Below are positions 40,972-49,878 of a stretch of 64,000 nt of DNA, piece after piece (the first letter of the stretch is position 1; each line of letters starts with the position of its first letter). Made by a program: the position numbers and the translations under genes. The notes below the pieces were generated by a model. The model searched no databases and was not told the origin of the DNA. It saw only the letters and a list, made by a program, of their open reading frames with translations. The DNA is from Nitrospirillum amazonense (lineage in GTDB: Bacteria; Pseudomonadota; Alphaproteobacteria; Azospirillales; Azospirillaceae), in NCBI RefSeq assembly GCF_007828045.1, contig NZ_VITN01000002.1, forward strand, positions 248,001 through 312,000, written 5' to 3'.

Positions 40972-41499
40972 TAACCCTGTCCTACCGCGATAGGCAAAGG
41001 CTCCGGCCCGCTGTGTTGCTGCAGATTGGGCGTTGCGATCAGGTCCGGGAGCTTTATTCTATCAGGTCTTAATCAAACTTTTACCTGAACGGATGTACCG
41101 CTCGGGGGAGAAGCTACGCGTACTTGGATGGTGGCTTGGCCCGAGGAGGATCACCGGCCTGTTTTGGGACCTTTTTTCAGCACCCCCGGTGCGCCCGTCA
41201 CGACCGCCTGCGTCTTCCGTGGGTGGGGCGCGACCCGCACGCCCCCTGTCCCATCAACCGTCTTAATCCCCAACAACGACGGTGCCTTGGAACGCCATTC
41301 CCATGGCCGCCCCGGACACCGGCGCCCATATGCGACCCCGTGACATCAGGAGTGGTCAAGGAGTGTTCCGACTGAACGCGAGATTGAACATGGCACGTTT
41401 TTTCGTGCCGATGAAGCACAAAATTTCGTGCCCCCGTCATTCTCTTGCCGCCACTCCCCCCCCTCTCCGTCCGCGCCTGGAAGGGCCGCGCGCGACACC
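40972..41499. other. Intergenic region, about 530 bases
   Basis: I find no convincing gene; overlapping short readings on the + strand lack family features or ribosome-binding sites. The right end holds the operator-like repeats 41392-41432 in front of the HTH gene. The left part should contain the promoter of the STAS-like gene. The middle has a few T-runs but no clear terminator. Confidence 0.5.
41392..41432. promoter_or_regulatory. Operator-like repeats upstream of HTH regulator
   Basis: ggcacg (41392) and cgtgcc (41404) form an inverted repeat around six T. gcac (41416) and gtgcc (41428) form a second copy, and tttcgtgcc is directly repeated. They lie 70-110 bases before the regulator start at 41500. 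Paired dyads are typical of phage-type repressor operators. Confidence 0.55.
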
Positions 41500-41949
41500 A
41501 TGACGGGACTGAAGGACAGGTTGCGCCAGGTCCGCGAACACCTGGGCGAAACCCAAAAAGGCATGTCCGCCCGGTTCGATCTGGGTGTGAACACCTGGCA
41601 GGGATACGAACGCCGGGGAAAGCTGCCCAAAGGCGAAACCCTGGCCCGCTTGCTGGAGCTGGACATCTCGGTGGACTGGCTGCTGACCGGCCACGGCACC
41701 ATGCGCCTGACGGGCAACCGGCCGGGTTTGGACGCCCAGTTGCTGAGTCAGATCATCGACGGCGTGCTAACCCTCTACACCCATGACGGGCTGCGCCCCG
41801 TGCCGGCGGAACAAGGCCAGTTGATCAGCCGCATCTACGACCGGCTGATCGCGAATCCGGACAACAGGGAAAGGCGCGGCGCCCTGCGGTACGCGCTGGA
41901 ACAGGCGCGGGAGGATTTGTTCGGCGCCGGGGCTGACGGACCGCCGTGA
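41500..41949 (+). CDS. Phage-repressor-type helix-turn-helix protein
   Basis: A 149-residue regulator: N-terminal HTH DRLRQVREHLGETQKGMSAR, FDLGVNTWQGYERRGKLPKG, LARLLELDISVDWLLTGHG, as in Bacteriophage CI/HTH_3 repressor N-domains. The C-terminal 70 residues (LLSQIIDGVLTLYTHDGLRP, LISRIYDRLIANPDNRERRG) are helical and not a peptidase, so there is no LexA-like cleavage. It probably dimerises there. Repeats upstream suggest autorepression. No other phage genes are nearby, so it may be a domesticated regulator. Confidence 0.8.
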   Translation: MTGLKDRLRQVREHLGETQKGMSARFDLGVNTWQGYERRGKLPKGETLARLLELDISVDWLLTGHGTMRLTGNRPGLDAQLLSQIIDGVLTLYTHDGLRPVPAEQGQLISRIYDRLIANPDNRERRGALRYALEQAREDLFGAGADGPP

Positions 41950-41964
41950 GGAAAGGCCGGCGCG

Positions 41965-42606
41965 TCAGGTGGGCGTCGGCTTCACCGCGACGATGGGGGG
42001 CAGTTGGGTGACGCCCAGGCCCAGGGCGCGCAAGGCGGCCTCGTCCCGGGGTTGCCGCGGGCCGCCGGTCTGGCGCAGGGCGGTCAAGTCTATGCCCGTG
42101 GCTTGGCGCACCCGCTCCACCACCGCCGGCGGCGCGTCCGGGCCGGCGCTGAAGTCGAAGACCGCTTCCGGCGTCACCAGGCGCTTGGGCGCGGCCGCCA
42201 GCCACCACACGCAGGGGCCGGCGCAGGGGCCGTCGATGATGACGGTGATGCCCCGGTCGACGATGGTCTGCGCCAGATCGGCCGCCGCCTGCGGATCGCC
42301 GCCCCCTTGCGACCAGATCACCAGCGTCCGGGCATCGATCGACGTGATGCGGGCGATGGTGTCCCGCATCACGGTGGTCTTGGCCTCGCCATGGGCGCAT
42401 ACCAGGTTCTGCCCGCCCACCCCCACGCCAGCGCCCTTCGCGTTGGGCCGGTGGCCATAGCTCCAGCAATTCAGGACCTGCTGGATGATGGGATCGGTCT
42501 CGCCCGGGCGCGCGGGTGGAAGGAAGTCGGCCCGGGCCGGCATATCGCCGGCCGCCAGCGCCACCAGAACACCAAGCGCGAGGACAAGTCGAGGGAAGAG
42601 AGCCAT
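41965..42606 (-). CDS. Predicted periplasmic protein with ClpP/crotonase-like pattern
   Basis: A 213-residue protein with a signal peptide (LVLALGVLVALAAGDMPARA). RTLVIWSQGGGDPQAAADLA, TVIIDGPCAGPCVWWLAAAP and KRLVTPEAVFDFSAG resemble COG3904-type periplasmic proteins, in which a Ser or other residue follows the CAxxC-like turn. Here that position reads PCAGPCVWW, so a catalytic Ser is not evident. Its substrate and role are unknown. It converges with the HTH gene. Confidence 0.65.
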   Translation of the reverse strand: MALFPRLVLALGVLVALAAGDMPARADFLPPARPGETDPIIQQVLNCWSYGHRPNAKGAGVGVGGQNLVCAHGEAKTTVMRDTIARITSIDARTLVIWSQGGGDPQAAADLAQTIVDRGITVIIDGPCAGPCVWWLAAAPKRLVTPEAVFDFSAGPDAPPAVVERVRQATGIDLTALRQTGGPRQPRDEAALRALGLGVTQLPPIVAVKPTPT

Positions 42607-42740
42607 GGCTGCTGTCCGGGCGGGAATGAAGGGGACTGACCTTATATGGCGGCGGGGCCCGGTATTCCAACCGAAAGCCCCGTCACCGGCTGCCGCTTGG
42701 GGCGGGATGCGATAACACGTGATCCCATCCCGCTCGTGAC

Positions 42741-44273
42741 CTAGGCCCCCGCTTCCGCCAAGGCCGGTCCCTGGACCACCACCGTGCCCTTGCGGCCCAG
42801 GACCTTGGCCAGGCCGTCCAGGCGGCGCTGCACGGCGTCACCGTCCAGCATGGCGGCGTCGCGGGGCAACAGCAGGGTCAAGGTGTCCGGCGTCAGCCGC
42901 AAGGCCGTGCGCTGCAGCAGCGTGGCGGCGCCGCCGGTCAGCGTATGGGCCAGGCGCAACGCCAGGCCCACGATCATGGCCCGGCTCAGCTGCGCCTCCG
43001 ACAGCAGGGTGCGGGTCAGGCCCAGGGGCTGGCCGTCCATGGTGCCGGCATAGCGCACGAAGGAGGCCAGCGCCAGGAAAGCGCGTTCGGCATGGTCGGC
43101 GCCGGCGAACGGCATGCGCAGCACCCGCAGATAGGCGTGCTCGGCGCGATAGTCGGGATGTTCCGACCACCCCAGGTCGGACAGCAGGCAGGCGGCGGTG
43201 CGCAGGCGTGCGGCCGCCTCATCCTCGCCGGCGAACAGGGGGGCCGTCCATTGCGTCAGGGTGGCGGCCTCGCCGAACCGGCCCAACCGTTCCGCCACCT
43301 GGGTGCAGCTGTCGATCAGGGGGTCGCGCCGCCGCTCCTCGGCCGACAGCTGGTCGAACAGGAACCCCTCACGGAGCCCGTAGGCGGAGAAAACGACGCT
43401 GGACGGCTGCACGGTGCGCAGCACCCGCTCCATCACCAGGGCCGCCATGGGCAGCGTTTCCAGCCGGCGGCGGGAAACGCCCGGCATCTTCTCCAGGGAG
43501 GCGCGGCTTTGCCGCCCCACCAGGCCGGCGAAGTCGGCCATAACCCGGGCATCGACGATGTAGTGATGAATGATGTGCAGCGGGTGTCCCGTCTGCTCCA
43601 TGTGCATCTTGGCCAGCGCGCGCCAGCCGCCGCCCACGGGGTGAAAGTCCCGTCCCCGGCCATCCAGGGCCCATGGCAGCTTGGCCAGTTGGGTATCGAT
43701 CAGCTTGGCCGCCGATCCCGGCTTGCCCTCCACCGCCTCGATCAGGCGCAGGGGCCCCAGCGGCAGGGTCGCTTGGCGGCCGATGAGGCCCTTGTCCAGT
43801 GTCACCAACTCCAGGCTGCCCCCGCCCAGGTCGCCCATCAGGCCATCGGCGCCGGGGGTACCGGACAGCACACCCATGGCGGACAGCCGCGCCTCCTCCT
43901 CACCCGCCAGGACGGTGACGGGGACGCCGGTCAGCGCCTCCACCTCCGCCACGAACTTCGGTCCATCCTTGGCGTCGCGCACGGCGGCGGTCGCCAGGAT
44001 GTCCACCCGCCCCACCTGCATGCCCTCGATCAGGCGGCGGAAACGGGCCAGATTGGCCAAGGCCAGCTTCACGCCCTCGGGGTGCAGTTTACCGGTCTTC
44101 TCCACCGACCGGCCCAATCCGCACATGATCTTCTCATTGAAGATGGCGATGGGCGAGCGTTCCAGGCGGTCATAGACCACCACCCGCATGGAGTTGGAAC
44201 CGATGTCGATGACGGCCAACCGGTCGGCGCCAACGTGGCGTTCAGGGGCGGGTCGGTCAAACTTTACGGGCAT
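42741..44273 (-). CDS. ppx: Ppx/GppA exopolyphosphatase
   Basis: A 510-residue ASKHA-fold phosphatase. VIDIGSNSMRVVVYDRL is the first phosphate loop, VDILATAAVRDAKDGPKFV and VLAGEEEARLSAMGV carry the active-site Glu, LMGDLGGGSLELVTL is the second loop, and VVFSAYGLREGFLFDQLS the third. A C-terminal HD-like helical part follows. It degrades polyphosphate or pppGpp. It starts 30 bases beyond the ppk stop and is probably co-transcribed with it; the two enzymes have opposing activities. Confidence 0.95.
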   Translation of the reverse strand: MPVKFDRPAPERHVGADRLAVIDIGSNSMRVVVYDRLERSPIAIFNEKIMCGLGRSVEKTGKLHPEGVKLALANLARFRRLIEGMQVGRVDILATAAVRDAKDGPKFVAEVEALTGVPVTVLAGEEEARLSAMGVLSGTPGADGLMGDLGGGSLELVTLDKGLIGRQATLPLGPLRLIEAVEGKPGSAAKLIDTQLAKLPWALDGRGRDFHPVGGGWRALAKMHMEQTGHPLHIIHHYIVDARVMADFAGLVGRQSRASLEKMPGVSRRRLETLPMAALVMERVLRTVQPSSVVFSAYGLREGFLFDQLSAEERRRDPLIDSCTQVAERLGRFGEAATLTQWTAPLFAGEDEAAARLRTAACLLSDLGWSEHPDYRAEHAYLRVLRMPFAGADHAERAFLALASFVRYAGTMDGQPLGLTRTLLSEAQLSRAMIVGLALRLAHTLTGGAATLLQRTALRLTPDTLTLLLPRDAAMLDGDAVQRRLDGLAKVLGRKGTVVVQGPALAEAGA

Positions 44274-44302
44274 GGCATCCGGTACGGGCTAAGGCAGGCG
44301 AT

Positions 44303-46489
44303 TCAGTCGGCACGCTTCGCGGCCTTGGCGGCCGCCTTCAGCAACAGCTTGGCCGGCCCCTTGGGATCGGTGACCGCGCTGCTGCCCCGCCCCGACAGGC
44401 TGGGGTTGGTCATGAAGAAGGTGTGGGCGTTGAAGGCGCCCAGCGGTGCTTCGATACGATGATACTCGCCATCGGGGCTCAGCCGCCAGCTTTGCGCCTC
44501 ATCCTTCAGGTTGGCGACCATGATCTGGTCCATCACCTGGCGATGACAGGACGGCGTCTCGATGGGTACCAGCGTCTCGATGCGGCGGTCCAGATTGCGC
44601 GGCATCCAGTCGGCGGAGGAGATGAAGACCTTGGCGCCAGGATGCGGCAAGCCCACGCCGTTGCCGAAGCAGACCACGCGGCCATGCTCCAGGAAACGGC
44701 CGACGATGCTCTTCACCCGGATGTTTTCCGACAGGCCCTTCACCCCCGGCCGCAGGCAGCAGATGCCGCGGATGACCATGTCGATGCTGACACCCTGCTG
44801 CGACGCCTCGTACAGCTTGTCGATGATGCGGGCATCGACCAGAGAGTTCAGCTTCACCCAGATCTGCGCCGGGCGGCCGGCGCGGGCATGGGCGATTTCC
44901 GCGTCGATCAGGCTGACCAACCGGTCGCGCAGGCCGATGGGGGCGATGGCGATCTTCTCCAGCGCCTTGGGCGTGGCGTAGCCGGTCATGTAGTTGAACA
45001 TGTGGGCCGCGTCGTGCACCAGCGCCGGGTCGCAGGTGAAGAAGCTGAGGTCGGTGTAAATCTTGGCGGTGATGGGGTGGTAATTGCCCGTGCCGAAATG
45101 AACGTAGGAGCGCAGGCCCTTCTGTTCCCGCCGCACCACCAGCGACACCTTGGCGTGGGTCTTCAGATCGACGAAGCCGTACACCACCTGCACGCCGGCC
45201 CGTTCCAGGTCGCGGGCCCAGCGGATGTTGGCCTCTTCATCGAAGCGGGCCTTCAACTCCACCATGGCCGTGACGCTCTTGCCTGCCTCCGCCGCCTCGA
45301 TCAAGGCGGCGACGATGGGGGAGTTCTTGGAGGTGCGGTACAGCGTCTGCTTGATGGCCAGCACCGCCGGGTCCTGCGCCGCCTGGCGCAGGAACTGCAC
45401 CACCACGTCGAAGCTCTCGAACGGGTGGTGGACGATGATGTCCTTGTGGCGGATGGCGGCGAAGCAGTCGCCGCCGAAATCGCGGATACGCTCCGGGAAG
45501 CGGGCGTTGTATGGCTGGAACAGCAGGTCCGGCCGCTCATCGATGATCAGCTGCTTGGTCTCCGCCGGGCCGATCAGGCCGTCCAGCACGAATACGTCGT
45601 CGGTCGGCACATGCAGCTGGCCCGCCAGAAAGTCGCGCAGATCCCGCGACATGCCGGCATTGACGCACAACTGGATGACACTGCCGCGGCGGCGGCGCTT
45701 CAGCGCCGTCTCGAAGGTGCGGACCAGGTCTTCGGACTCTTCCTCGATTTCAATGTCGCTGTCGCGCAGCACGCGGAAGAAGCCGTGCCCCTTCAGGGTA
45801 AAGGGCGGGAACAGCCGGTCGATGAACAGCAGCACCAGCTCTTCCAGCAGGATGAAGCGCACATCGTTGCCCGGCAGGCGCACGAAACGGTCCAGCTGCG
45901 CCGGCAGCAGCACCAGGGCGTCCAGATGCGTGTTGCGTTCCGGATCGAACAGCTGGACCGCCAGCGAGAAGCCGGAATTGGCGATAAACGGGAAAGGATG
46001 GGCCGGATCGACAGCGATGGGCGTCAACACCGGGAAGATATCGTCCAGGAACTTCGCTTCCAGCCAGTCGGTCTCCGACGGGGTCAGCTCGCCGGGGTCG
46101 ATCGCGGCGATGCCGGCCTTGGCCAGGTCGGCGCGCATCATCAGCCAGCAGGCCTGCTGCTCGCGCATCAACTCGGCGGCGCGCTCGTTGATGGCGGCCA
46201 GTTGCTGCGCCGGGGTCAGGTTGTCGTCCGACGGGGTAGCGACACCGGCCGTCACCTGCGCCTTCAGCGCCGCGACGCGGACCGTGTAGAATTCATCCAA
46301 GTTGCTGGCCGAAATGGACAGGAAACGCAGCCGCTCCAGCAGCGGATGCTGGGCGTTGTACGCTTCCTCCAAAACGCGCTGATTGAAGGCCAGCCACGAC
46401 AGTTCGCGGTTGATGAAGCGTTCCGCCGACGTCATATCGATGGGGGTGGGCTCAACTTCGCGGATCGGGGTTTCCACCGCCGTGGACAT
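44303..46489 (-). CDS. ppk1: Polyphosphate kinase 1
   Basis: About 728 residues, normal for Ppk1. [19 protein letters not shown] is the N-domain; [20 protein letters not shown] and DILVHHPFES-like [19 protein letters not shown] follow. [20 protein letters not shown] carries the catalytic His, and [20 protein letters not shown] is typical. It makes polyphosphate from ATP. The start at 46489 has GAGG seven bases upstream and leaves a 174-base gap to the divergent sixA; the frame is open to 46729 but would overlap sixA. Confidence 0.95.
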   Translation of the reverse strand: MSTAVETPIREVEPTPIDMTSAERFINRELSWLAFNQRVLEEAYNAQHPLLERLRFLSISASNLDEFYTVRVAALKAQVTAGVATPSDDNLTPAQQLAAINERAAELMREQQACWLMMRADLAKAGIAAIDPGELTPSETDWLEAKFLDDIFPVLTPIAVDPAHPFPFIANSGFSLAVQLFDPERNTHLDALVLLPAQLDRFVRLPGNDVRFILLEELVLLFIDRLFPPFTLKGHGFFRVLRDSDIEIEEESEDLVRTFETALKRRRRGSVIQLCVNAGMSRDLRDFLAGQLHVPTDDVFVLDGLIGPAETKQLIIDERPDLLFQPYNARFPERIRDFGGDCFAAIRHKDIIVHHPFESFDVVVQFLRQAAQDPAVLAIKQTLYRTSKNSPIVAALIEAAEAGKSVTAMVELKARFDEEANIRWARDLERAGVQVVYGFVDLKTHAKVSLVVRREQKGLRSYVHFGTGNYHPITAKIYTDLSFFTCDPALVHDAAHMFNYMTGYATPKALEKIAIAPIGLRDRLVSLIDAEIAHARAGRPAQIWVKLNSLVDARIIDKLYEASQQGVSIDMVIRGICCLRPGVKGLSENIRVKSIVGRFLEHGRVVCFGNGVGLPHPGAKVFISSADWMPRNLDRRIETLVPIETPSCHRQVMDQIMVANLKDEAQSWRLSPDGEYHRIEAPLGAFNAHTFFMTNPSLSGRGSSAVTDPKGPAKLLLKAAAKAAKRAD

Positions 46490-46663
46490 GGTCGCCTCAT
46501 TAACAGCACGGGTATCGGGTCGATCACCATAGGCCGCCAACGTTACCGTTTCTGGTTCCCGCGTTGTCGATCTCGTTGTTTTCGTACCCGTTCCTTTTTT
46601 CTTTTCCGGGGCCGCCGGTTCCACAGCGGGCTCGGGCAGCCGGTCCATCCTGGGGGATGTCGC

Positions 46664-47194
46664 GTGAAGACCCTGTTCCTGCTCCGGCATATGAAATCCT
46701 CCTGGGACGATGACAGCGTCCCTGATCATGAGCGTCCCCTGTCGCCGCGGGGGGAGCGCGCGTTAACGACCATGGCCGACTATTTCAGGCGCCGCAAGGG
46801 TGGAACACCCCAGCCCGACCTCATCCTCTGTTCCACCGCCGCCCGTACCCGGGCCACGCTGGCGGGCCTGCTGCCCTTGTGGCGCGAGACGCCACCCATG
46901 AGCGTGGACCGAGTCTTTTATATGGCGCCGGCCCGCGCCCTGGCCGATCGGCTGCGCGCCCTGCCCGACCCCACCGCCACCGTCCTGCTGATCGGGCACA
47001 ATCCCGGCCTGGAGGAGCTGGCGCTGGAACTGGCCCAGGCGGAAGGGACCCATCTTCGCACCCGCATCATGGAAAAATATCCGACCGGCGCCCTGGCGCG
47101 ACTGGAATTCCCTCTGGACCGATGGGCCGATCTCGCTGCGGGAACCGGTCGGCTGGCCGAATTCGTCACGCCGAGGGAGGTGGCGTCGGCGTGA
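46664..47194 (+). CDS. sixA: SixA-type phosphohistidine phosphatase
   Basis: A 176-residue histidine phosphatase starting at [23 protein letters not shown] (RHG-like RHM motif), [38 protein letters not shown] and [19 protein letters not shown] (second catalytic His). SixA removes phosphate from phosphohistidine in phosphorelay or PTS proteins. It is divergent from ppk. A very long upstream reading frame antisense to ppk is a shadow. Confidence 0.92.
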   Translation: MKTLFLLRHMKSSWDDDSVPDHERPLSPRGERALTTMADYFRRRKGGTPQPDLILCSTAARTRATLAGLLPLWRETPPMSVDRVFYMAPARALADRLRALPDPTATVLLIGHNPGLEELALELAQAEGTHLRTRIMEKYPTGALARLEFPLDRWADLAAGTGRLAEFVTPREVASA

Positions 47195-47553
47195 CGGCCG
47201 GCACCACCGGATCAACCGCCTGGGTTGTATAATTCATACAATCAAGCGATGCGCCTACAGGCGAAAACCACCCCATCCCAAATCTGCAAACTCCATCAAA
47301 AAAGTAAGTGGCGCCGGCTGCATCAATGACATAGGGTGCGGCATTCCACGATTATGCGGCGGCGGAAGACGAAACCGATTCCACTTTTGGATACCGCCTA
47401 TAGGTTGCACATCGACTGTGCAGCCCTTTGCCCGCTATTTGGCCAATCCTCCACTTTCGGTTAGGGACAGGACAGCGTTCCTGCCACGAATGAACAGGCC
47501 ATCCCCCTTGATTCTTAACGACTTATTAATGGCACGGTGCATCATTCGGCTCC
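47195..47553. other. Intergenic region upstream of the chemoreceptor-like gene
   Basis: No gene is visible in about 360 bases. The sequence is more AT-rich than its flanks. It contains dyads ttgtat/atacaa (47225-47241) and tgcaca/tgtgca (47406-47422). The second is positioned as an enhancer site for the sigma-54 promoter at 47554. Confidence 0.5.
47406..47422. promoter_or_regulatory. Possible enhancer (activator) site for sigma-54 promoter
   Basis: The dyad tgcaca, tcgac, tgtgca lies about 140 bases upstream of the -24/-12 element. That is the usual distance for bacterial enhancer-binding protein sites. The activator is unknown. Confidence 0.4.
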
Positions 47554-47569
47554 CGGCACGTCTTTTGCG
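47554..47569 (+). promoter_or_regulatory. Sigma-54 (-24/-12) promoter
   Basis: cggcacgtcttttgcg matches the TGGCACG-N4-TTGCW consensus, with GG at 47555-47556 and GC at 47567-47568 separated by exactly 10 bases. Transcription would start near 47580, about 55 bases before the ATG at 47636. Confidence 0.75.
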
Positions 47570-47635
47570 TTAGCGTAGTAACGTGACGTTCTTTGCTGCG
47601 ACGCACAAAAGCTAATCAAGAGAGGTGGGGAGCCG

Positions 47636-48667
47636 ATGGACAACAGCCTGATCGACCTGACGAAGAACGTTCTGGATGTCGCCAGCCAGAAGGTTTCGGT
47701 GATCGAGGATATCAACCGGACCACCAAGATGCTGGCCTTCAACGCCCTGATCGAGGCCGGCCGTGCCGGCGACGCCGGACGGGGCTTCGCCGTGGTGGCC
47801 AACGAGGTCAACTCCATCTCCCAGCGCGTCAGCGTGGTGGCGGGTGAACTGCGCAGCGAGATCGGCCAACTGGTCGATCGCATGACCACGGTGGGCGAGG
47901 ATCTGATGACCCGCTTCCGGGGCCAGCGCCTGGCCGACCTGGCGCTGAACAGCATCGACATCATCGACCGCAACCTCTATGAGCGGTCATGCGACGTGCG
48001 GTGGTGGGCAACGGACAGCGCCGTGGTCGCCGGCCTGCAGAGCCCCTCGCACGAGGCGTTTCGCCACGCCAGCGAGCGCCTGAACGTCATCCTGCAGAGC
48101 TACACCGTCTATCTTGACCTGTGGGTGGCCGACCGCAGCGGCCGCGTCATCGCCACCGGCCGCCCCGACCGCTTCCCCCACGCCATCGGCACCAACGTTT
48201 CCAACGAAGCCTGGTTCATCGACGCCCTGCGCACCCGCGACGGCGGCGACTTCGCGGTGGAGGATGTCCGCCCGAACCCGGTGCTGGAGAACCGTACCGT
48301 CGCCACATATTCCACCGCCGTGCGCCGCGACGGCGCCCAGGATGGCGAGGTGCTGGGCGCGCTGGGCATCTTCTTCGATTGGGAACCACAGGCCCGCGCC
48401 GTGGTAACCGGTGTCCGCCTGGAAACCTCGGAACGGGCCAACACCCGCTGCCTGCTGCTGGACGCCGCCGGCCGCATCATCGCCGCCAGCGACGGCCGGG
48501 GTGAACTGACGGAAAGCTTCCACCTGGTGACCCAGGGCCAGCCGATGGGCCATTACCTGGACCGCCACGGCCGCCTGATCGGCTTCGCCCGGACGCCGGG
48601 CTACGAGACCTATCGCGGCCTGGGCTGGTACGGTGTCCTGGTGCACAACCCGCCCGGCCAAAGCTGA
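47636..48667 (+). CDS. Soluble chemoreceptor-like protein: MCP signalling tip followed by Cache domain
   Basis: A 343-residue protein without signal peptide or membrane helix. Residues 1-90 contain an MCP signalling hairpin with the conserved tip [20 protein letters not shown] and [18 protein letters not shown]. Residues 110-335 look like a Cache domain: [76 protein letters not shown]. Classic receptors have the sensor first and signalling last, so the order is reversed. It has aggtgggg before the ATG and a sigma-54 promoter 70 bases upstream. It probably binds a small ligand inside the cell and signals to CheA/CheW. Confidence 0.85.
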   Translation: MDNSLIDLTKNVLDVASQKVSVIEDINRTTKMLAFNALIEAGRAGDAGRGFAVVANEVNSISQRVSVVAGELRSEIGQLVDRMTTVGEDLMTRFRGQRLADLALNSIDIIDRNLYERSCDVRWWATDSAVVAGLQSPSHEAFRHASERLNVILQSYTVYLDLWVADRSGRVIATGRPDRFPHAIGTNVSNEAWFIDALRTRDGGDFAVEDVRPNPVLENRTVATYSTAVRRDGAQDGEVLGALGIFFDWEPQARAVVTGVRLETSERANTRCLLLDAAGRIIAASDGRGELTESFHLVTQGQPMGHYLDRHGRLIGFARTPGYETYRGLGWYGVLVHNPPGQS

Positions 48668-48831
48668 GCCTTCCCGGTGCCGCCTCGCCCGGTGTCGATC
48701 CCTGTCGCCACCGGGCGCCCCACCCATTAATCAACAAATACGATTGGTTTGTTCCATACGTTCTGTTGGAACGATCGCAGGATGGCGCGCAGCTTCATGG
48801 GCAAGCGCAAACCGATCCTGAGGTGCCTATC

Positions 48832-49809
48832 ATGACCACCGCCCCCCTTCGTGTCGCCGTCTCCGGTGCCGCCGGGCAGATCGCCTATTCCCTGCTATTC
48901 CGCCTGGCCAAGGGCGATGCGTTCGGCCCCGACCAGCCCATCCACCTGTCGCTGCTGGAGATCACGCCGGCCCTGCCCGCCTTGCGCGGGGTGGTGATGG
49001 AGTTGGAGGACTGCGCCTTCCCGCTGCTGAGCGGCATCAGCGTCAGCGACGATCCGGCCGTGGCCTTCCGCGACATCGACACGGCCTTCCTGGTGGGGTC
49101 CCGCCCCCGCGGCAAGGGCATGGAGCGGCGCGACCTGCTGTCGGCCAACGCCGCCATTTTCAAGGCGCAGGGCCGCGCGCTAAATGAGCAGGCCAAGCGC
49201 ACGGCCAAGGTGCTGGTGGTGGGCAACCCCGCCAACACCAACGCCTGGATCGCCATCCGGCACGCCCCGGACCTGCCGCACGACGCCATCACCTCCATGA
49301 TCCGGCTGGACCACAACCGCGCCCAAGCGCAGCTGGCGGCCAAGGCCGGGGTGGACGTGACGGCGGTCGAACGGCTGGTGGTCTGGGGCAACCACTCCCC
49401 CACCATGTTCGCCGATTGGCAGCACGCCGTGGTTCGGGGCCGCCCCCTGCCCGACCTGGTTGGCGATCACGCCTGGTACCGCGACACCCTGATCCCCACG
49501 GTGGCCCAGCGCGGCACCGCCATCATCGAAGCGCGCGGCCTGTCCTCCGCCGCCTCGGCTGCCAACGCCGCCATCGATCACATGCGCGACTGGGTGCAGG
49601 GCAGCGGCGATCGCTGGGTTTCCATGGGCCTGGCGTCGGAGGGCGATTACGGCCTGCCCCAGGGCCTGGTCTGCGGCGTGCCCGCCCTATGCCGTGATGG
49701 CCGCATCGAGCGGGTGCGCGGGCTGGAACTCGACGCGTTCGCCCGCCGCATGCTGGACCGCACGGTGGCGGAGCTGATGGAGGAGCGGGCAGCCGTCGCC
49801 GACCTCTGA
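48832..49809 (+). CDS. mdh: Malate dehydrogenase (cytosolic-type)
   Basis: A 325-residue NAD-dependent MDH of the type 2 (eukaryote-cytosolic-like) family: [19 protein letters not shown] nucleotide fold, [20 protein letters not shown] substrate Arg, [39 protein letters not shown] and [16 protein letters not shown] (catalytic His). Most alphaproteobacteria carry the other, LDH-like MDH, so this may be additional or replaced. The ATG at 48832 has gagg eight bases upstream. It ends at a bidirectional terminator. Confidence 0.93.
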   Translation: MTTAPLRVAVSGAAGQIAYSLLFRLAKGDAFGPDQPIHLSLLEITPALPALRGVVMELEDCAFPLLSGISVSDDPAVAFRDIDTAFLVGSRPRGKGMERRDLLSANAAIFKAQGRALNEQAKRTAKVLVVGNPANTNAWIAIRHAPDLPHDAITSMIRLDHNRAQAQLAAKAGVDVTAVERLVVWGNHSPTMFADWQHAVVRGRPLPDLVGDHAWYRDTLIPTVAQRGTAIIEARGLSSAASAANAAIDHMRDWVQGSGDRWVSMGLASEGDYGLPQGLVCGVPALCRDGRIERVRGLELDAFARRMLDRTVAELMEERAAVADL

Positions 49810-49829
49810 GCCCGTCCCGCAAAAAGGCG

Positions 49830-49868
49830 AAGGGCGCCCTCCCCACCCCGGGGAAGGCGCCCTTTTCC
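49830..49868. terminator. Bidirectional terminator between mdh and ppc-like gene
   Basis: Arms aagggcgcc (49830-49838) and ggcgccctt (49856-49864) with an extended inner stem. TTTT follows on the plus strand and an A-run (49821-49825) precedes it, giving U-runs on both transcripts. It serves two convergent genes. Confidence 0.85.
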
Positions 49869-49878
49869 ATGGCGCGCG

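Noticed and set aside
44423-46663. Long + strand open frame upstream of sixA
   Set aside because: It is antisense to ppk; SixA similarity begins at the GTG 46664, so the upstream part is a shadow.
47531-47545. tggcacggtgcatca as a second sigma-54 promoter
   Set aside because: The -24 part fits but the -12 TTGC is missing; the element at 47554 is a full match.
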